A program made the translations under genes and the position numbers. A DNA stretch of 64,000 bases from Aerococcus sanguinicola (lineage in GTDB: Bacteria; Bacillota; Bacilli; Lactobacillales; Aerococcaceae), in assembly GCF_008726925.1 (NCBI RefSeq), contig NZ_VYWO01000001.1, positions 434,001 through 498,000 on the forward strand, given 5' to 3'. The notes under the pieces were generated by a model. That model was not told where the DNA came from, did not search any database, and worked only from the letters and a program-made list of their open reading frames with translations. Shown here one piece after another: positions 10,735 through 21,031 of this stretch (its first letter is position 1; every line of letters begins with the position of its first letter).

Positions 10735-11043
10735 GTGAAACAATTCGTTATAAGTGATAATCTCGATAGCTTAACGGGCATGCGTTTGGCAGGGATCGAT
10801 GGGGTTCTTGTCCAAGAAGCAGAAGCCTTTCGTCCTAACTTTGATGCAGTCATTAAGAATAAGGACTACGGTATTGTGATGATTTCTCCTGCTTTGATTG
10901 AAGCAAATCAAGCCGCGATTGATGAGGTTCGTTTTAACCAAGCTACCCCTCTGATCGTTGAATTGCAAGGTCCCAATGAGTATAGAACCGCCGAAAACCA
11001 AATTGCAAAAACCATCCGTCAAGCTATTGGCATATCAATCTAG
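10735..11043 (+). CDS. ntpG: V-type ATPase subunit F (central stalk)
   Basis: A 102-residue alpha/beta protein of the size of subunit F (NtpG in Enterococcus). The N-terminus reads ISDNLDSLTGMRLAGIDGV, matching the family's opening (short strand, then T-x-x-G-x-x-L-A-G), followed by IVMISPALIEANQAAID and a Pro-rich strand (PLIVELQGPNEY). Subunit F binds the D subunit in the rotor shaft. The start is GTG at 10735, about eleven bases after AGGAGGG. Here it lies before subunit E; in Enterococcus it lies directly before ntpA. Confidence 0.88.
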   Translation: MKQFVISDNLDSLTGMRLAGIDGVLVQEAEAFRPNFDAVIKNKDYGIVMISPALIEANQAAIDEVRFNQATPLIVELQGPNEYRTAENQIAKTIRQAIGISI

Positions 11044-11058
11044 TAAGGAGTGTCCCCT

Positions 11059-11640
11059 TTGGAATTAAATGAAAAAATCGACTATTTCAACCAACAAGTT
11101 AAGCTCCAAGTCAAAGAGCATGTGGATGACCAAGTCGACCAATATCGCCAAACCTTAGAGGCTGATTTCAATGATTTCATCAAAAAGACTGACCAGGACT
11201 TTGATGAGCAATTACAAGCCAATAAGCAAGCTGTCCATAAAGAATATAATAAAGATATTTCGGAGTTACAAATCAAGCAACAAAGAGAACTCTACTTAAG
11301 TGAAAATAAGGTAAAAGAAGCTCTCTTTAAAGAATTTGAAGCGGCTATTATAGAATATAAAAAAAGCACCGCCTATCTCGACCAGCTCAAAGAAGTCATT
11401 CGCAATATTCTTGACTTTGCCCAAGGTGAGAAATGCGATATCTATATCGACCAATCCGACGCCAAGCTACAAGCTGAGCTAAAAGAAGCGGTTGACCATG
11501 AAATCAGCCTCTCCGACCGCAAATTCCTGGGAGGGATTCGTGGGGTCATGCGTGAACGCAACATCCTCCTCGACTACTCTTTCTCAAGTTTGCTTAACCT
11601 AGAAGATGAGAATTTTACAATCAAAGAGGTGATTAATTAA
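11059..11640 (+). CDS. ntpE: V-type ATPase subunit E (peripheral stalk)
   Basis: A 193-residue protein with a long N-terminal coiled coil (about 5-110) and a C-terminal globular half (about 115-193, from YLDQLKEVIRNILDFAQGE), the layout of subunit E. The start chosen is the TTG at 11059, eight bases after AAGGAG. An in-frame GTG at 11050 overlaps that ribosome binding site and is unlikely. The stop codon overlaps the ATG of ntpA (TAATG), indicating translational coupling. It pairs with the G/H-type subunit encoded at the head of the operon. Confidence 0.88.
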   Translation: MELNEKIDYFNQQVKLQVKEHVDDQVDQYRQTLEADFNDFIKKTDQDFDEQLQANKQAVHKEYNKDISELQIKQQRELYLSENKVKEALFKEFEAAIIEYKKSTAYLDQLKEVIRNILDFAQGEKCDIYIDQSDAKLQAELKEAVDHEISLSDRKFLGGIRGVMRERNILLDYSFSSLLNLEDENFTIKEVIN

Positions 11641-13400
11641 TGGCTAGTGAGATTTTTGCAATCAATGGTCCTATTGTCCGGGTCAAAGGCAAGACCAACT
11701 TCTCCATGCAAGAGATGGTCTATGTTGGCGAACAAGGCTTAATCGGTGAAGTGATCCGGATTGACCAAGCCTACACCACCATCCAAGTCTATGAAGAAAC
11801 AGAAGGTCTAAAACCCGGCGAGCTCATCCACGGAACAGGGATGCCAATCAAGGTCTCCCTAGGACCCGGTATGCTCGGCAACATCTATGACGGGATCCAA
11901 CGCCCACTGAAGGAAATTGAAAAGCAAACTGGCTTTTACATTAAACGTGGGGTCCAAGTGGATGCCTTAGACCAAGAGAAAGCATGGCCGGTTAAACCCC
12001 TAGTTGAAGTTGGAGACCAAGTGAGTGCGGGTGATATCATTGCCGAAATTCCTGAAAGCCGGTCCTTGGTCCACAAAGTGATGGTGCCCTCTGGGATCAT
12101 CGGTGAAGTGACCGAAGTCCTTCCAAGCGGTAATTATAAAGTTAGTGATAGTTTAGTCAAAGTGCGTAGTTTTGACGGGACGATCCATGAGATCAAAGCC
12201 TACCAAGAGTGGCCTATCCGCCAAGCACGTCCAGTCGCTAAACGCCTGAAAAGCTCCAAGCCCCTCCTTACCGGTCAACGGATTATTGATAGTGTCTTCC
12301 CTATCGCTAAGGGTGGGACAGCCGCTATCCCTGGGGGCTTTGGGACGGGTAAAACCACCATGCAGCACCAGATTGCTAAATTTGCCGATGCCGATGTCAT
12401 TGTCTATATCGGCTGTGGTGAACGGGGCAATGAAATGACTGAAGTACTGGAAGACTTTAGTCAACTGATTGACCCCAGATCTAATGCACCACTGATGGAA
12501 AGAACTGTCCTAATCGCCAATACCTCTAACATGCCGGTAGCTGCTCGGGAAGCCTCCATCTATACTGGCCTAACCATTGCGGAATACTACCGGGATATGG
12601 GCTATGATGTCGCCATTATGGCGGACTCTACCTCACGTTGGGCAGAAGCCTTGCGTGAACTCTCGGGTCGTTTGGAAGAAATGCCTGCTGAAGAAGGCTT
12701 TCCTGCTTACCTGGCTAGTCGGATTGCAACCTTCTATGAAAGAGCGGGAGACATGGAAACCTTGAACAACCAGAATGGTTCCGTTTCTATCATCGGAGCA
12801 GTTTCACCTCAAGGGGGCGACTTCTCCGAGCCGGTTACCCAGAATACCAAGCGCTTTGTTCGCTGCTTCTGGGGACTCGACTCCAACCTCGCCCATTCTC
12901 GTCACTATCCCGCTATCAATTGGATGAATTCCTATAGTCAGTATGTGGACGAACTATCTGGCTGGTACAATAAACATGTGAGTGAAAACTTCATTAAAAA
13001 TCGAGCAGAAATGATGGCCCTCTTGCATGAAGAAGACCAACTCAACGAAATTGTTAAATTAATCGGGTCAGATATCTTGCCCGACCACCAAAAATTAGTC
13101 TTGCAGACGGCCAAGGTCATCCGCCTAGGCTTCCTCCAACAATCATCCTTCCATGATATTGATGGAGATGTGCCTATCCAAAAGCAAGATAAAATGTTAG
13201 ACGTGATCCTCTACCTCCACCACCGGTCTAAACAACTGATCCAGTGGGGCATGCCCATGTCTTACCTACAAAAATCTGCCATTTTTAACGAAGTCATCAA
13301 CATGAAATTTAATGTGCCCAATGATAACCTAGATGCCTTTGACCAGTACTATCAAAGCATTGACCAATTCTACGACCAAGCAATCGAACAAAATGGATAA
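11640..13400 (+). CDS. ntpA: V-type ATPase catalytic subunit A
   Basis: A 586-residue catalytic subunit with Walker A GGFGTGKT at residues 232-239, the A-type non-homologous region (about 110-190), the [14 protein letters not shown] motif with the catalytic glutamate just after the P-loop, and the [12 protein letters not shown] motif. The usual V/A-type sequence [20 protein letters not shown] is present. It forms the A3B3 hexamer with NtpB. Nothing appears disrupted. Confidence 0.98.
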   Translation: MASEIFAINGPIVRVKGKTNFSMQEMVYVGEQGLIGEVIRIDQAYTTIQVYEETEGLKPGELIHGTGMPIKVSLGPGMLGNIYDGIQRPLKEIEKQTGFYIKRGVQVDALDQEKAWPVKPLVEVGDQVSAGDIIAEIPESRSLVHKVMVPSGIIGEVTEVLPSGNYKVSDSLVKVRSFDGTIHEIKAYQEWPIRQARPVAKRLKSSKPLLTGQRIIDSVFPIAKGGTAAIPGGFGTGKTTMQHQIAKFADADVIVYIGCGERGNEMTEVLEDFSQLIDPRSNAPLMERTVLIANTSNMPVAAREASIYTGLTIAEYYRDMGYDVAIMADSTSRWAEALRELSGRLEEMPAEEGFPAYLASRIATFYERAGDMETLNNQNGSVSIIGAVSPQGGDFSEPVTQNTKRFVRCFWGLDSNLAHSRHYPAINWMNSYSQYVDELSGWYNKHVSENFIKNRAEMMALLHEEDQLNEIVKLIGSDILPDHQKLVLQTAKVIRLGFLQQSSFHDIDGDVPIQKQDKMLDVILYLHHRSKQLIQWGMPMSYLQKSAIFNEVINMKFNVPNDNLDAFDQYYQSIDQFYDQAIEQNG

Positions 13401-13412
13401 GGGGGAATATAC

Positions 13413-14825
13413 ATGCCAATAGAATATCTCGGTTTAGCGTCCATTGACGGCCCTCTTGTAGTTGTTGATGGGGTACGCGGCGCTGCCTATGGTGACATTG
13501 TTAACTTTCGGGTGAACCGCAGTGAATTGAAGAAAGGCCAAGTGATCGCAATTGAGGGTGAACGGGCCATGGTCCAAGTCTTTGATGCGACAACTTCCAT
13601 GTCTTTAGACAATACCCACTCTAGCTTTACTGGGCACGGTATGGAAATTGAACTAGCTCCAGAGATCCTCGGACGGGTCTTTAACGGGATTGGGGAACCG
13701 ATTGATGGCCTAGGTGCCATCCACTCGAATATTTCCCGCGAAGTCAACGGGGCCCCTTTAAATCCCGTCTCCCGTATCTACCCAAGAAACTATATCGAAA
13801 CCGGTTTTTCTGCCATCGATACACTCATGACTCTGATTCGGGGACAAAAGCTTCCAATCTTTTCAGGAGATGGGATGCCCCATAATGAATTAGCAGCACA
13901 AATTGTCAAGCAAGCCAAATTAGGTGATAATAGTGATGAAGAATTTGCTATTGTCTTTGCAGCCATGGGAGTTAAACACGATATCGCTGAATTCTTCCAA
14001 AGATCTTTTGAAGAGAGTGGTGCCCTTGACCACGTCACCATGTTCGTCAACACAGCAGATGATCCAGCCATGGAACGTCTAATTACACCTCGTGTTGCCC
14101 TAACCACCGCTGAGTACTTAGCCTATGATCTCGGCAAGCAAGTCTTAGTCATCCTAACCGATATGACCTCCTTCTGCGAGGCCCTACGTGAAGTCTCCTC
14201 TGCCAAACAAGAGATCCCTTCTCGTAAAGGTTATCCAGGTTACCTCTATTCTGAACTAGCAACTATTTACGAACGGGCGGGTATCGTCCAAGGACGCAAG
14301 GGCTCTGTCACTCAGATTCCTATTCTTACTATGCCAAACGACGATATCACTCACCCGATTCCCGACCTAACGGGCTATATTACAGAAGGACAAATTGTCC
14401 TTGACCGGGACCTCTATGGGAAGAATATTTTTCCACCGATTGGCGTCCTCCCTTCCTTGTCTCGTTTAATGAAAGACGGGATTGGGGAAGGCTATACCCG
14501 AGAAGACCATGAAGATGTAGCCAACCAATTATTTGCCGCCTATTCCAGTGCTGCCGAAGCTCGGAGCTTAGCCTCAGTTATCGGGGAAGAAGAACTCTCT
14601 GACATCGATAAAAAATATCTGGAATTCGGCGAAAAATTTGAAACAGAATTTGTTGGACAAGGGGCCGATGAGACACGGACCATCCAAGAAAGTCTTGATC
14701 TTGGCTGGCAACTCCTAAGAGCCTTCCCACGTGACGAACTGAACCGGATGGATACTAAGATTTTGGACCGCTACTATGACCCCAACAATCATCAGACTGA
14801 AAGTGAAGAAAATGGTGAGGCCTAA
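13413..14825 (+). CDS. ntpB: V-type ATPase regulatory subunit B
   Basis: A 470-residue non-catalytic subunit. It has the B-type replacement of the P-loop ([16 protein letters not shown] instead of a GxxGxGKT), together with [40 protein letters not shown] and [20 protein letters not shown], all diagnostic for V/A-type B subunits. It completes the nucleotide-binding interfaces with NtpA. The ATG at 13413 follows AAGGGGG. Its stop overlaps ntpD (TAATG). Confidence 0.98.
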   Translation: MPIEYLGLASIDGPLVVVDGVRGAAYGDIVNFRVNRSELKKGQVIAIEGERAMVQVFDATTSMSLDNTHSSFTGHGMEIELAPEILGRVFNGIGEPIDGLGAIHSNISREVNGAPLNPVSRIYPRNYIETGFSAIDTLMTLIRGQKLPIFSGDGMPHNELAAQIVKQAKLGDNSDEEFAIVFAAMGVKHDIAEFFQRSFEESGALDHVTMFVNTADDPAMERLITPRVALTTAEYLAYDLGKQVLVILTDMTSFCEALREVSSAKQEIPSRKGYPGYLYSELATIYERAGIVQGRKGSVTQIPILTMPNDDITHPIPDLTGYITEGQIVLDRDLYGKNIFPPIGVLPSLSRLMKDGIGEGYTREDHEDVANQLFAAYSSAAEARSLASVIGEEELSDIDKKYLEFGEKFETEFVGQGADETRTIQESLDLGWQLLRAFPRDELNRMDTKILDRYYDPNNHQTESEENGEA

Positions 14826-15457
14826 TGGATATTAATGCTGCCCCCACTCGGGGTAACTTGATGCAGGTAGAGAAATCACTCAAACTCTCCCGTAACGGCT
14901 ACAATTTAATGGACCGCAAGCGGATGATTCTCATGAACGAAATTATGACCTTATCTAAGCAAGCCAGTCAAGTTCAAGAAGAATTAAAAGAAGCTTACGA
15001 AGAAGCTTACAAGCAATTAAGCACGGCAACGGGAGAAATTGGGATGTTCAATGTTGAGCAGGCGGCTTACGGTGTCCCTGTATCCGATGCCCTCGATATT
15101 AAAATTCGTAGCGTCATGGGCACAGAGATCCCGGAGACCCGCCTTGCTGAAGAAAGCTTAGAACCCCACTATTCGCTCTTTGATACGACTATTGCGGTTG
15201 ATCAAGCACGGATTGCCTTTGAAAGAGTCAAAAAATTACAAGTTAAACTAGCTGAAATTGAGAACTCAGCCTACCGTTTAGCTAATAATATTCAAAAAAC
15301 GCAAAAGCGGGTCAACGCCCTTCAAAATATCACCATTCCTCAACTAGAAGAGGCCCAAGTTGCAATCTCCTCTGCTCTGGAAGAGAAAGAAAGGGAAGAA
15401 TTTACCCGCTTGAAAGTCGTCAAAGCAATCTTAGCCAATAAGGCTGAAGAGGCCTGA
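14825..15457 (+). CDS. ntpD: V-type ATPase subunit D (rotor shaft)
   Basis: A 210-residue, mostly coiled-coil protein with the family opening (NAAPTRGNLMQVEKSLKLSR, then GYNLMDRKRMILMNEIM) and a C-terminal antiparallel helix (RLANNIQKTQKRVNALQNI). Subunit D is the central shaft that couples ATP hydrolysis in A3B3 to rotation of the K ring. It is the last gene of the operon, followed by a strong terminator. Confidence 0.97.
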   Translation: MDINAAPTRGNLMQVEKSLKLSRNGYNLMDRKRMILMNEIMTLSKQASQVQEELKEAYEEAYKQLSTATGEIGMFNVEQAAYGVPVSDALDIKIRSVMGTEIPETRLAEESLEPHYSLFDTTIAVDQARIAFERVKKLQVKLAEIENSAYRLANNIQKTQKRVNALQNITIPQLEEAQVAISSALEEKEREEFTRLKVVKAILANKAEEA

Positions 15458-15483
15458 CCAGAGACAAGCACAATTTCCCACAC

Positions 15484-15518
15484 AAAAAGCGTAACAAGTT
15501 CATTTGTTACGCTTTTTT
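15484..15518 (+). terminator. Rho-independent terminator after the V-ATPase operon
   Basis: AAAAAGCGTAACAAG and its complement around a TTCA loop, followed by TTTTTT. The A-run on the left also gives a T-run on the minus strand, so it may serve the converging transporter gene as well. Confidence 0.92.
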
Positions 15519-15533
15519 ACTTTGATAGCTTAT

Positions 15534-16778
15534 TTACTTGGTCATGAATTTTTGTGAGCGTTGATAGGCGCCTACCCAAAGGACACCCATCAAGACAGAT
15601 AGGATGGCTAAGGTTAACCAGGAGTAATTATAAGACCCGCTCAAGTCAGCAATTGTAGCTGCTAGTAGAGAGCCCGATGTCATCCCTAGCATCAAGGCAC
15701 TCTGCATATACCCATAAGCCTTAGGGTAATCCTCAGAAGTAAAGATTGCAGAAGCCATAAGCGGTGGTAGGACCGTACCGATTGCATTGCCTAAGCCGAA
15801 TAAAACAGACATGAGCAATACAAAGCTATAATTGCTACCTAGCATCATCAAAAGATAAGCCAAGGCACAGAGAGCTGAAGCATAAATAGTCGCTAAACGT
15901 ACACCAAATTTATCATTAACGATACCTAAGATGAGCTTCCCTAAGATTCCCACGCCGGAATAAATCGAAACCATCAAGGCCATCTTTTCAGCCCCATGCA
16001 AGTTCTGAACCGCTGGTGGGAATTGGCCCAGTCCCCCATTATTAGAAATACCGATAAAAGCTGTTCCGACAAGAAGCATAATGAAGAATGGCTTCTTAAC
16101 AATCTCAGCCATCGGTAAGGCAACGCCTGATTGCTTGCTAGTCGCTGCAGTATCTGTATCAGCTTGACCCGCACCTAGAGCTTGCATGCCCTTATCCTCA
16201 GGTTTCTCAACGAAGAGGAAGAGAACAATCGGTAGGCAGACAACAAGCATAATAACAGCGTAAGTTAAATAAGACATCCGCCAGCCAATTGCTTGAATCA
16301 GGTAGGTTAACAATTGGCTAAAGATAATGCCGCCTACACCTAGTCCTGCAAAAGATAAACTTAAGGCAGTCCCTTTGGATTTAACGAACCAGTTATTAAC
16401 CAACATGGATACCGGAATAATTGTCGTAGCCGTATAGCCAAAGCCAACAAATAAAGACAAAAAATAAAAAACATAGATATTCGGTGCAAAACCATACAGA
16501 CCATAGCTGATAGCGTAGACCAAAATACCAATCAAATAAAAACGTTTAAAATTGCCACGTTTGGCAAACATTTGGGAAACAAAGGGTGATACAAAGATTC
16601 CCATACCGAGTACGATAGAATTGACAATAGCGAAAGCACTATTAGCAATTCCGAATTCTTCAACTACATGTGGCTGGAAAAGATTAGCAACTGCAACAGA
16701 AGCTGGTCCCATACAAGCTAGGATTAAAATAGCTCCTAGGACAATCCACCAACCATAAAATAATTTACCTTTTTCCAT
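15534..16778 (-). CDS. MFS transporter, OFA (oxalate/formate antiporter) family
   Basis: A 414-residue major facilitator with about twelve hydrophobic segments. The N-terminus (FYGWWIVLGAILILACMGP) is the hallmark of the OFA/monocarboxylate group, and a charged central loop (VEKPEDKGMQALGAGQ) splits the two halves. The start is the ATG at 16778 because AGGAGGAATTTA precedes it; an upstream ATG six codons earlier overlaps that ribosome binding site. The substrate is unknown. Its position downstream of pflA suggests it may move formate or another fermentation acid, but this is inference; OFA members also carry oxalate, lactate or unknown acids. Confidence 0.85.
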   Translation of the reverse strand: MEKGKLFYGWWIVLGAILILACMGPASVAVANLFQPHVVEEFGIANSAFAIVNSIVLGMGIFVSPFVSQMFAKRGNFKRFYLIGILVYAISYGLYGFAPNIYVFYFLSLFVGFGYTATTIIPVSMLVNNWFVKSKGTALSLSFAGLGVGGIIFSQLLTYLIQAIGWRMSYLTYAVIMLVVCLPIVLFLFVEKPEDKGMQALGAGQADTDTAATSKQSGVALPMAEIVKKPFFIMLLVGTAFIGISNNGGLGQFPPAVQNLHGAEKMALMVSIYSGVGILGKLILGIVNDKFGVRLATIYASALCALAYLLMMLGSNYSFVLLMSVLFGLGNAIGTVLPPLMASAIFTSEDYPKAYGYMQSALMLGMTSGSLLAATIADLSGSYNYSWLTLAILSVLMGVLWVGAYQRSQKFMTK

Positions 16779-16911
16779 TAAATTCCTCCTATTCATTAAT
16801 CATTACTTATTAACTATAGCAGATATTTGTCAATTTGTTTTGATTATTTTAAGAAATCTCTTAAATTTACTCAATATTCTTATATTTAATCATATTTCTC
16901 TAAAGATAAAA

Positions 16912-16944
16912 ACATCCCCAAGCAAACCGTTTACGTTTACTTGG
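16912..16944 (-). terminator. Possible terminator between pflA and the OFA transporter
   Basis: An imperfect inverted repeat, CCAAGCAAAC / GTTTACTTGG (16918-16944, one mismatch), followed on the minus strand by a short GATGTTTTT run. Stem and T-run are weaker than the other terminators here, so partial read-through into the transporter gene is possible. Confidence 0.45.
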
Positions 16945-16985
16945 AGACGTCTTTACGAATTGATTAGATGCAAGCATCCTAGCAA

Positions 16986-17750
16986 TTACATGGACCGGTA
17001 GCCTTGGTAGTCATCAACTTTTAGGATACGTTTAGCATTGGCCACCCGGTCCTCTGTTGGTGGCTCCACACCCTCAAGTTTATAAGGGATTCCTAATTCA
17101 TGGTACTTATAAACGCCCATGGTGTGGTAAGGAAGTATCTCAACCTTCTTAACAATATCACCTAAACTTTGGATAAAGTCTGAGAGTCCCTGTAAGTCTT
17201 CGTCAAAATCCGTCCGAGTTGGCACTAAGACATGGCGAATCCAGATCGGTTGACCCTTTTCCTGTAAGAAACGGAAGAGGTCTAAGATATTCTCATTAGG
17301 TGCTGTGGTTAGTTTTAGATGGCGTTCAGGATTAATCTGCTTGACGTCCATCAAAATTAAGTCGGTATACTCCAAAAGTTCTTCAAACTTAGCCAACCAC
17401 TCTGGCTCGCGGGTGAAAGGCCCCCCGCAAGAATCCAGAGTCGTATGAACACCATTTTTCTTACATAATTTGAAGTATTCAATTAAGAAATCAATCTGCA
17501 ATAGGGGTTCTCCCCCAGAAACGGTGACGCCACCCTTTTTCCCCCAATAAGGCTGATATTTGACAGCTTCTCGGAAGAGCTCTTCAGCTGTATAAGGCGT
17601 CCCCGCATTAATCTTCCAAGTATCTGGGTTATGACAGAATTGACATCTTAAGCGACAGCCCTGCATAAAGGAAACAAAGCGTATGCCAGGACCATCTACA
17701 GAACCAAAACTTTCAAGAGAGTGGACATAGCCAATAGTTTCTGTCATCAT
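16986..17750 (-). CDS. pflA: Pyruvate formate-lyase activating enzyme
   Basis: A 254-residue radical SAM enzyme that installs the glycyl radical on PflB. The cluster motif is CRLRCQFCHNPDTW (Cys-x3-Cys-x2-Cys), near residues 31-38, and the GGVTVSGGEPLLQ motif binds SAM. The end YQGYRSM is usual for the family. Two adjacent ATGs (17750 and 17747) are available; the second lies at the better distance from GAGGAATC, so the true protein may begin MTETIGYV. It lies 32 bases after pflB on the same strand. Confidence 0.96.
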   Translation of the reverse strand: MMTETIGYVHSLESFGSVDGPGIRFVSFMQGCRLRCQFCHNPDTWKINAGTPYTAEELFREAVKYQPYWGKKGGVTVSGGEPLLQIDFLIEYFKLCKKNGVHTTLDSCGGPFTREPEWLAKFEELLEYTDLILMDVKQINPERHLKLTTAPNENILDLFRFLQEKGQPIWIRHVLVPTRTDFDEDLQGLSDFIQSLGDIVKKVEILPYHTMGVYKYHELGIPYKLEGVEPPTEDRVANAKRILKVDDYQGYRSM

Positions 17751-17782
17751 GATTCCTCATTTCATTACTTAAGTCGTCGAGC

Positions 17783-20020
17783 TTACATCCCTTCGTGCAT
17801 GGTCCGGTTAATTACTTCTAATTGTTGTTCGCGTGTCAATTTAACGAAGTTAACGGCATAACCAGATACACGGATGGTTAATTGTGGGTATTCTTCTGGG
17901 TGATCCATAGCATCGAGCAAGGTATCACGGTCGAAGACGTTAATGTTTAGGTGGTGGCCACCTTGTTTAGAGTAACCATCTAACATTGATACTAAGTTAT
18001 CAATCTTAGTTTCTTCGTCACGACCTAAGGCTTTAGGTACGATTGAGAAGGTGTTAGAGATACCGTCCATTGAGTAGGTATAAGGTAATTTAGCCACTGA
18101 TGAAAGACTGGCAAGCGCACCGTGTGAGTCACGTCCATGCATTGGGTTAGCACCTGGCGCGAATGCAACACCTGCTTCACGACCATCTGGAGTTGACCCT
18201 GTATTCTTACCATAGACAACGTTTGAAGTAATGGTTAAGATGGAAGTGGTGTGAACTGAGCCACGGTAAGTTGGTGTCTTACGGATCTTAGTCATGAATT
18301 TCTTCAAGAGTTTAACCGCAATTTCATCAACACGGTCATCGTTGTTACCGTATTTTGGATAGTCGCCTTCGATTTCGAAGTCAACCGCAATACCATTTTC
18401 ATCGCGGATTGGTTTAACTTTAGCGTATTTAATTGCTGACAGGGAGTCAACTGCTACAGAGAAACCAGCAATACCAGTTGCCATAGTCCGTTTAACATGA
18501 GAATCATGGAGCGCCATTTCAAGACTTTCATAAGAATACTTGTCATGCATGTAGTGGATAACATTTAAAGTATTCACGTAAAGTTTACAAATCCAATCCA
18601 TCATGTCATCGAATTTGTCAATCACTTCATCGTAGTCTAAGTATTCACTGTCGATAGCTTGGTAACGTGGGCCAACTTGAACCTTAGAAATTTCGTCTAC
18701 CCCACCGTTAATCGCGTAAAGTAATGTCTTAGCTAAGTTAGCACGGGCACCGAAGAACTGCATTTGTTTACCAATTTCCATAGCAGACACACAGCAAGCA
18801 ATGCCGTAGTCATCGCCATATTGTGGACGCATCACTTCGTCGTTTTCATATTGGATTGAGCTTGTCTTAATTGAAATTTCCGCACAGAATTCCTTAAAGC
18901 CTTGTGGTAAGTCTTTAGACCAAAGCACAGTTAAGTTTGGTTCTGGTGCAGTCCCCATGTTCTTCAAGGTTTGTAGGTAACGGAAGCTGTTCTTAGTAAC
19001 TAGAGAACGTCCGTCTAAGCCCATACCGGCGATTGATTCAGTTACCCATGTTGGGTCACCAGAGAAGAGCTCATTGTATTCAGGGGTACGAGCGAATTTA
19101 ACGATACGCAATTTCATAATCAAGTGGTCGATTAATTCTTGCGCTTGGCTTTCGGTTAAAGTACCGTTTTCAAGGTCACGTTGGATGTAGATATCCAAGA
19201 AAGTAGAGGTACGTCCGAATGACATAGCAGCCCCGTTTTGTTGCTTAACAGCAGCTAGGTATGCTAAGTATAACCATTGGATGGCTTCTTGCGCATTTTC
19301 TGCTGGACGGCTTAAGTCAAAGCCATAAGTCTTACCGAGTTCTTTTAATTCAATTAAAGCACGGTATTGGTCAGATAATTCTTCACGGTGTTGGATAACA
19401 TCTTGAGACATATCCATGCCGTCACCATCATTGAATTCTTGTAATTTTTCATCCATTAAGAAGTCAATACCGTAAAGAGCCACACGGCGGTAGTCCCCGA
19501 TGATACGGCCACGACCATAAGCATCTGGTAAACCAGTGATGATCTTGTTGTGGCGTGCCTTACGCATTTCTGGTGTATAAGCATCGAATACCCCTTGGTT
19601 GTGAGTCTTGCGCCAGTCACGGAAGATATGAGAGATTTCAGGATCTACTTCATAGCCATAAGACTTAGCCGCTTGTTCACTCATCCGGATCCCCCCGAAT
19701 GGTTGTAATGAACGTTTGAATGGTTCATCCGTTTGAACCCCTACAATTGTTTCCTTATCTTTATCGAGATAGCCTGCATCGTGGGAAGTAATAGTTGATA
19801 CAATCTTTGTATCCATGTCTAGGACGCCACCATTTTCACGTTCTTTCTTGGTTAAGTCCATCACTTGGTCCCATAACTCTGTGGTATTTTGAGTTGGGCC
19901 TTCCAGGAATGAAGAATCTCCCTTGTATTCTGTATAGTTATTTTGGATAAAATCGCGAACATTAACTTCTTCCTGCCATTTTTTACCAGTGAAGCCTTTC
20001 CATGCTTTAGTCGTATCCAT
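17783..20020 (-). CDS. pflB: Formate acetyltransferase (pyruvate formate-lyase)
   Basis: A 745-residue glycyl radical enzyme converting pyruvate and CoA to acetyl-CoA and formate. The active-site cysteine pair is Cys409-Cys410 ([10 protein letters not shown]), and the radical glycine is Gly720 in [10 protein letters not shown]. The start is the ATG at 20020, eleven bases after AAGGAG. A longer in-frame reading to 20113 would put the coding start in the promoter and add 31 residues absent from the family. The upstream region carries a Rex-like palindrome and a cre-like site, consistent with control by redox and carbon state. pflA follows at once. Confidence 0.98.
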   Translation of the reverse strand: MDTTKAWKGFTGKKWQEEVNVRDFIQNNYTEYKGDSSFLEGPTQNTTELWDQVMDLTKKERENGGVLDMDTKIVSTITSHDAGYLDKDKETIVGVQTDEPFKRSLQPFGGIRMSEQAAKSYGYEVDPEISHIFRDWRKTHNQGVFDAYTPEMRKARHNKIITGLPDAYGRGRIIGDYRRVALYGIDFLMDEKLQEFNDGDGMDMSQDVIQHREELSDQYRALIELKELGKTYGFDLSRPAENAQEAIQWLYLAYLAAVKQQNGAAMSFGRTSTFLDIYIQRDLENGTLTESQAQELIDHLIMKLRIVKFARTPEYNELFSGDPTWVTESIAGMGLDGRSLVTKNSFRYLQTLKNMGTAPEPNLTVLWSKDLPQGFKEFCAEISIKTSSIQYENDEVMRPQYGDDYGIACCVSAMEIGKQMQFFGARANLAKTLLYAINGGVDEISKVQVGPRYQAIDSEYLDYDEVIDKFDDMMDWICKLYVNTLNVIHYMHDKYSYESLEMALHDSHVKRTMATGIAGFSVAVDSLSAIKYAKVKPIRDENGIAVDFEIEGDYPKYGNNDDRVDEIAVKLLKKFMTKIRKTPTYRGSVHTTSILTITSNVVYGKNTGSTPDGREAGVAFAPGANPMHGRDSHGALASLSSVAKLPYTYSMDGISNTFSIVPKALGRDEETKIDNLVSMLDGYSKQGGHHLNINVFDRDTLLDAMDHPEEYPQLTIRVSGYAVNFVKLTREQQLEVINRTMHEGM

Positions 20021-20037
20021 TATTAATTCATCTCCTT

Positions 20038-20055
20038 TTGTAATTTTTTTCACAA
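20038..20055 (-). promoter_or_regulatory. Rex-like operator in the pflB leader
   Basis: On the minus strand this reads TTGTGAAAAAAATTACAA, matching the Rex consensus TTGTGAAnnnnTTCACAA at 12 of 14 fixed positions. It lies between the -10 box and the pflB ribosome binding site, where a bound repressor would block transcription at high NAD+. No Rex gene lies in the window. Confidence 0.55.
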
Positions 20056-20074
20056 TATAACAGATCTGTCTATT

Positions 20075-20103
20075 ATTATAACAGCTTACCAAACAGATTG
20101 CTA
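20075..20103 (-). promoter_or_regulatory. Predicted pflB promoter
   Basis: Minus strand: a perfect TATAAT (20080-20075) and a weak -35 (TAGCAA, 20103-20098) with a 17-base spacer. The region also has an inverted repeat ATCTGT...ACAGAT around the -10, which may be another operator. Confidence 0.5.
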
Positions 20104-20145
20104 CACTTTTCACGTGGAAATTTATTAAAATTTAATAATATTTTA

Positions 20146-20159
20146 TGAAAGCGATTTTA
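20146..20159 (+). promoter_or_regulatory. cre-like site between pflB and gpmA
   Basis: TGAAAGCGATTTTA fits the catabolite-responsive element consensus TGWAARCGYTWNCW at 12 of 14 positions. It lies between divergent pflB and gpmA promoters, so CcpA could act on either. The match is imperfect. Confidence 0.4.
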
Positions 20160-20183
20160 ATTTAAGCTTATTAAGAAAAGCAT

Positions 20184-20212
20184 TTGCCCCTTCCCTTCAA
20201 ATAGCGTAAAAT
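20184..20212 (+). promoter_or_regulatory. Predicted gpmA promoter
   Basis: TTGCCC (20184-20189), a 17-base spacer and TAAAAT (20207-20212), about 75 bases before the gpmA start. Confidence 0.55.
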
Positions 20213-20287
20213 ATAGGATAGCAAAGCAAAACTTGCTTTGATGAATAATAATGCTTGTTCATTAATTATTTTAGGAGGAATTTTATA

Positions 20288-20962
20288 ATGAAATTAGTTT
20301 TCATCCGTCACGGCGAAAGTGAATTAAACTTAGCCAATGTTTTCACAGGTTGGTTAGACCCTCGCCTCTCAGAAAAAGGGGTTAAAGAAGCTCAAAAAGC
20401 TGGTCAAGACCTTAAAGAAGCAGGGATTGAATTCGATACCGTGCACACTTCTATGCTATCTCGTGCCATTCAAACCACTTATAATGTCTTAGACCAAATG
20501 GACCGTCTTTATTTACCAGTTAACAAAAACTGGCGTCTAAATGAACGTCACTATGGGGGCCTCCAAGGCTTAAACAAAGCTGAAACTGCCGAAAAATATG
20601 GGGATGAACAAGTCCACATCTGGCGTCGTTCTTTCGATGTTCGCCCACCATTAGCAGAAGAAGGTATTGATGACCCACGCTATGCCGACTTAGACCAAAA
20701 CCGTCTACTTGCTGGTGAATGCTTGAAAGATACTTTAGCTCGTACCCTGCCTTACTGGGAAGATCACATCGCTCCTGAATTAAAACAAGGCAAGAATGTT
20801 TTAGTTGTGGCTCACGGCAACAGCCTCCGCTCCATTACTAAATACTTAGAAAATATTTCTGACGAAGACATTCCTTCCGTTGAAATTGCTACAGGTGAAC
20901 CAATTGTTTACGATTTAGATGAAAATCTTAACGTTGTTAACAAAACTATCCTAGAAAAATAA
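20288..20962 (+). CDS. gpmA: 2,3-bisphosphoglycerate-dependent phosphoglycerate mutase
   Basis: A 224-residue glycolytic enzyme interconverting 3- and 2-phosphoglycerate. The phosphohistidine motif FIRHGESELN is near residues 5-14, the second catalytic histidine is in VLVVAHGNSLR, and the family motif WRLNERHYGGLQGLNKAETA is intact. The start is the ATG at 20288, after TAGGAGGAATTTTATA; an in-frame ATG at 20255 lies upstream of that ribosome binding site and is rejected. It is a single-gene unit with its own promoter and terminator. Confidence 0.97.
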   Translation: MKLVFIRHGESELNLANVFTGWLDPRLSEKGVKEAQKAGQDLKEAGIEFDTVHTSMLSRAIQTTYNVLDQMDRLYLPVNKNWRLNERHYGGLQGLNKAETAEKYGDEQVHIWRRSFDVRPPLAEEGIDDPRYADLDQNRLLAGECLKDTLARTLPYWEDHIAPELKQGKNVLVVAHGNSLRSITKYLENISDEDIPSVEIATGEPIVYDLDENLNVVNKTILEK

Positions 20963-20987
20963 ATAGCAAGCCTTTAGAATCTATGAC

Positions 20988-21031
20988 AAAAGCCAGGCAA
21001 TCAGTACTTGAAGCTGATTACCTGGCTTTTC
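20988..21031. terminator. Bidirectional terminator between gpmA and the ABC exporter genes
   Basis: AAAAGCCAGGcAATCAG and its complement around a loop of about eight bases. The T-run on the right serves gpmA and the A-run on the left serves the converging ABC gene, whose stop is at 21032. Confidence 0.9.

Noticed and set aside
17783..20113. Longer PflB with 31 extra N-terminal residues
   Set aside because: The extension overlaps the promoter and Rex-like site, has no ribosome binding site and is not found in the family.
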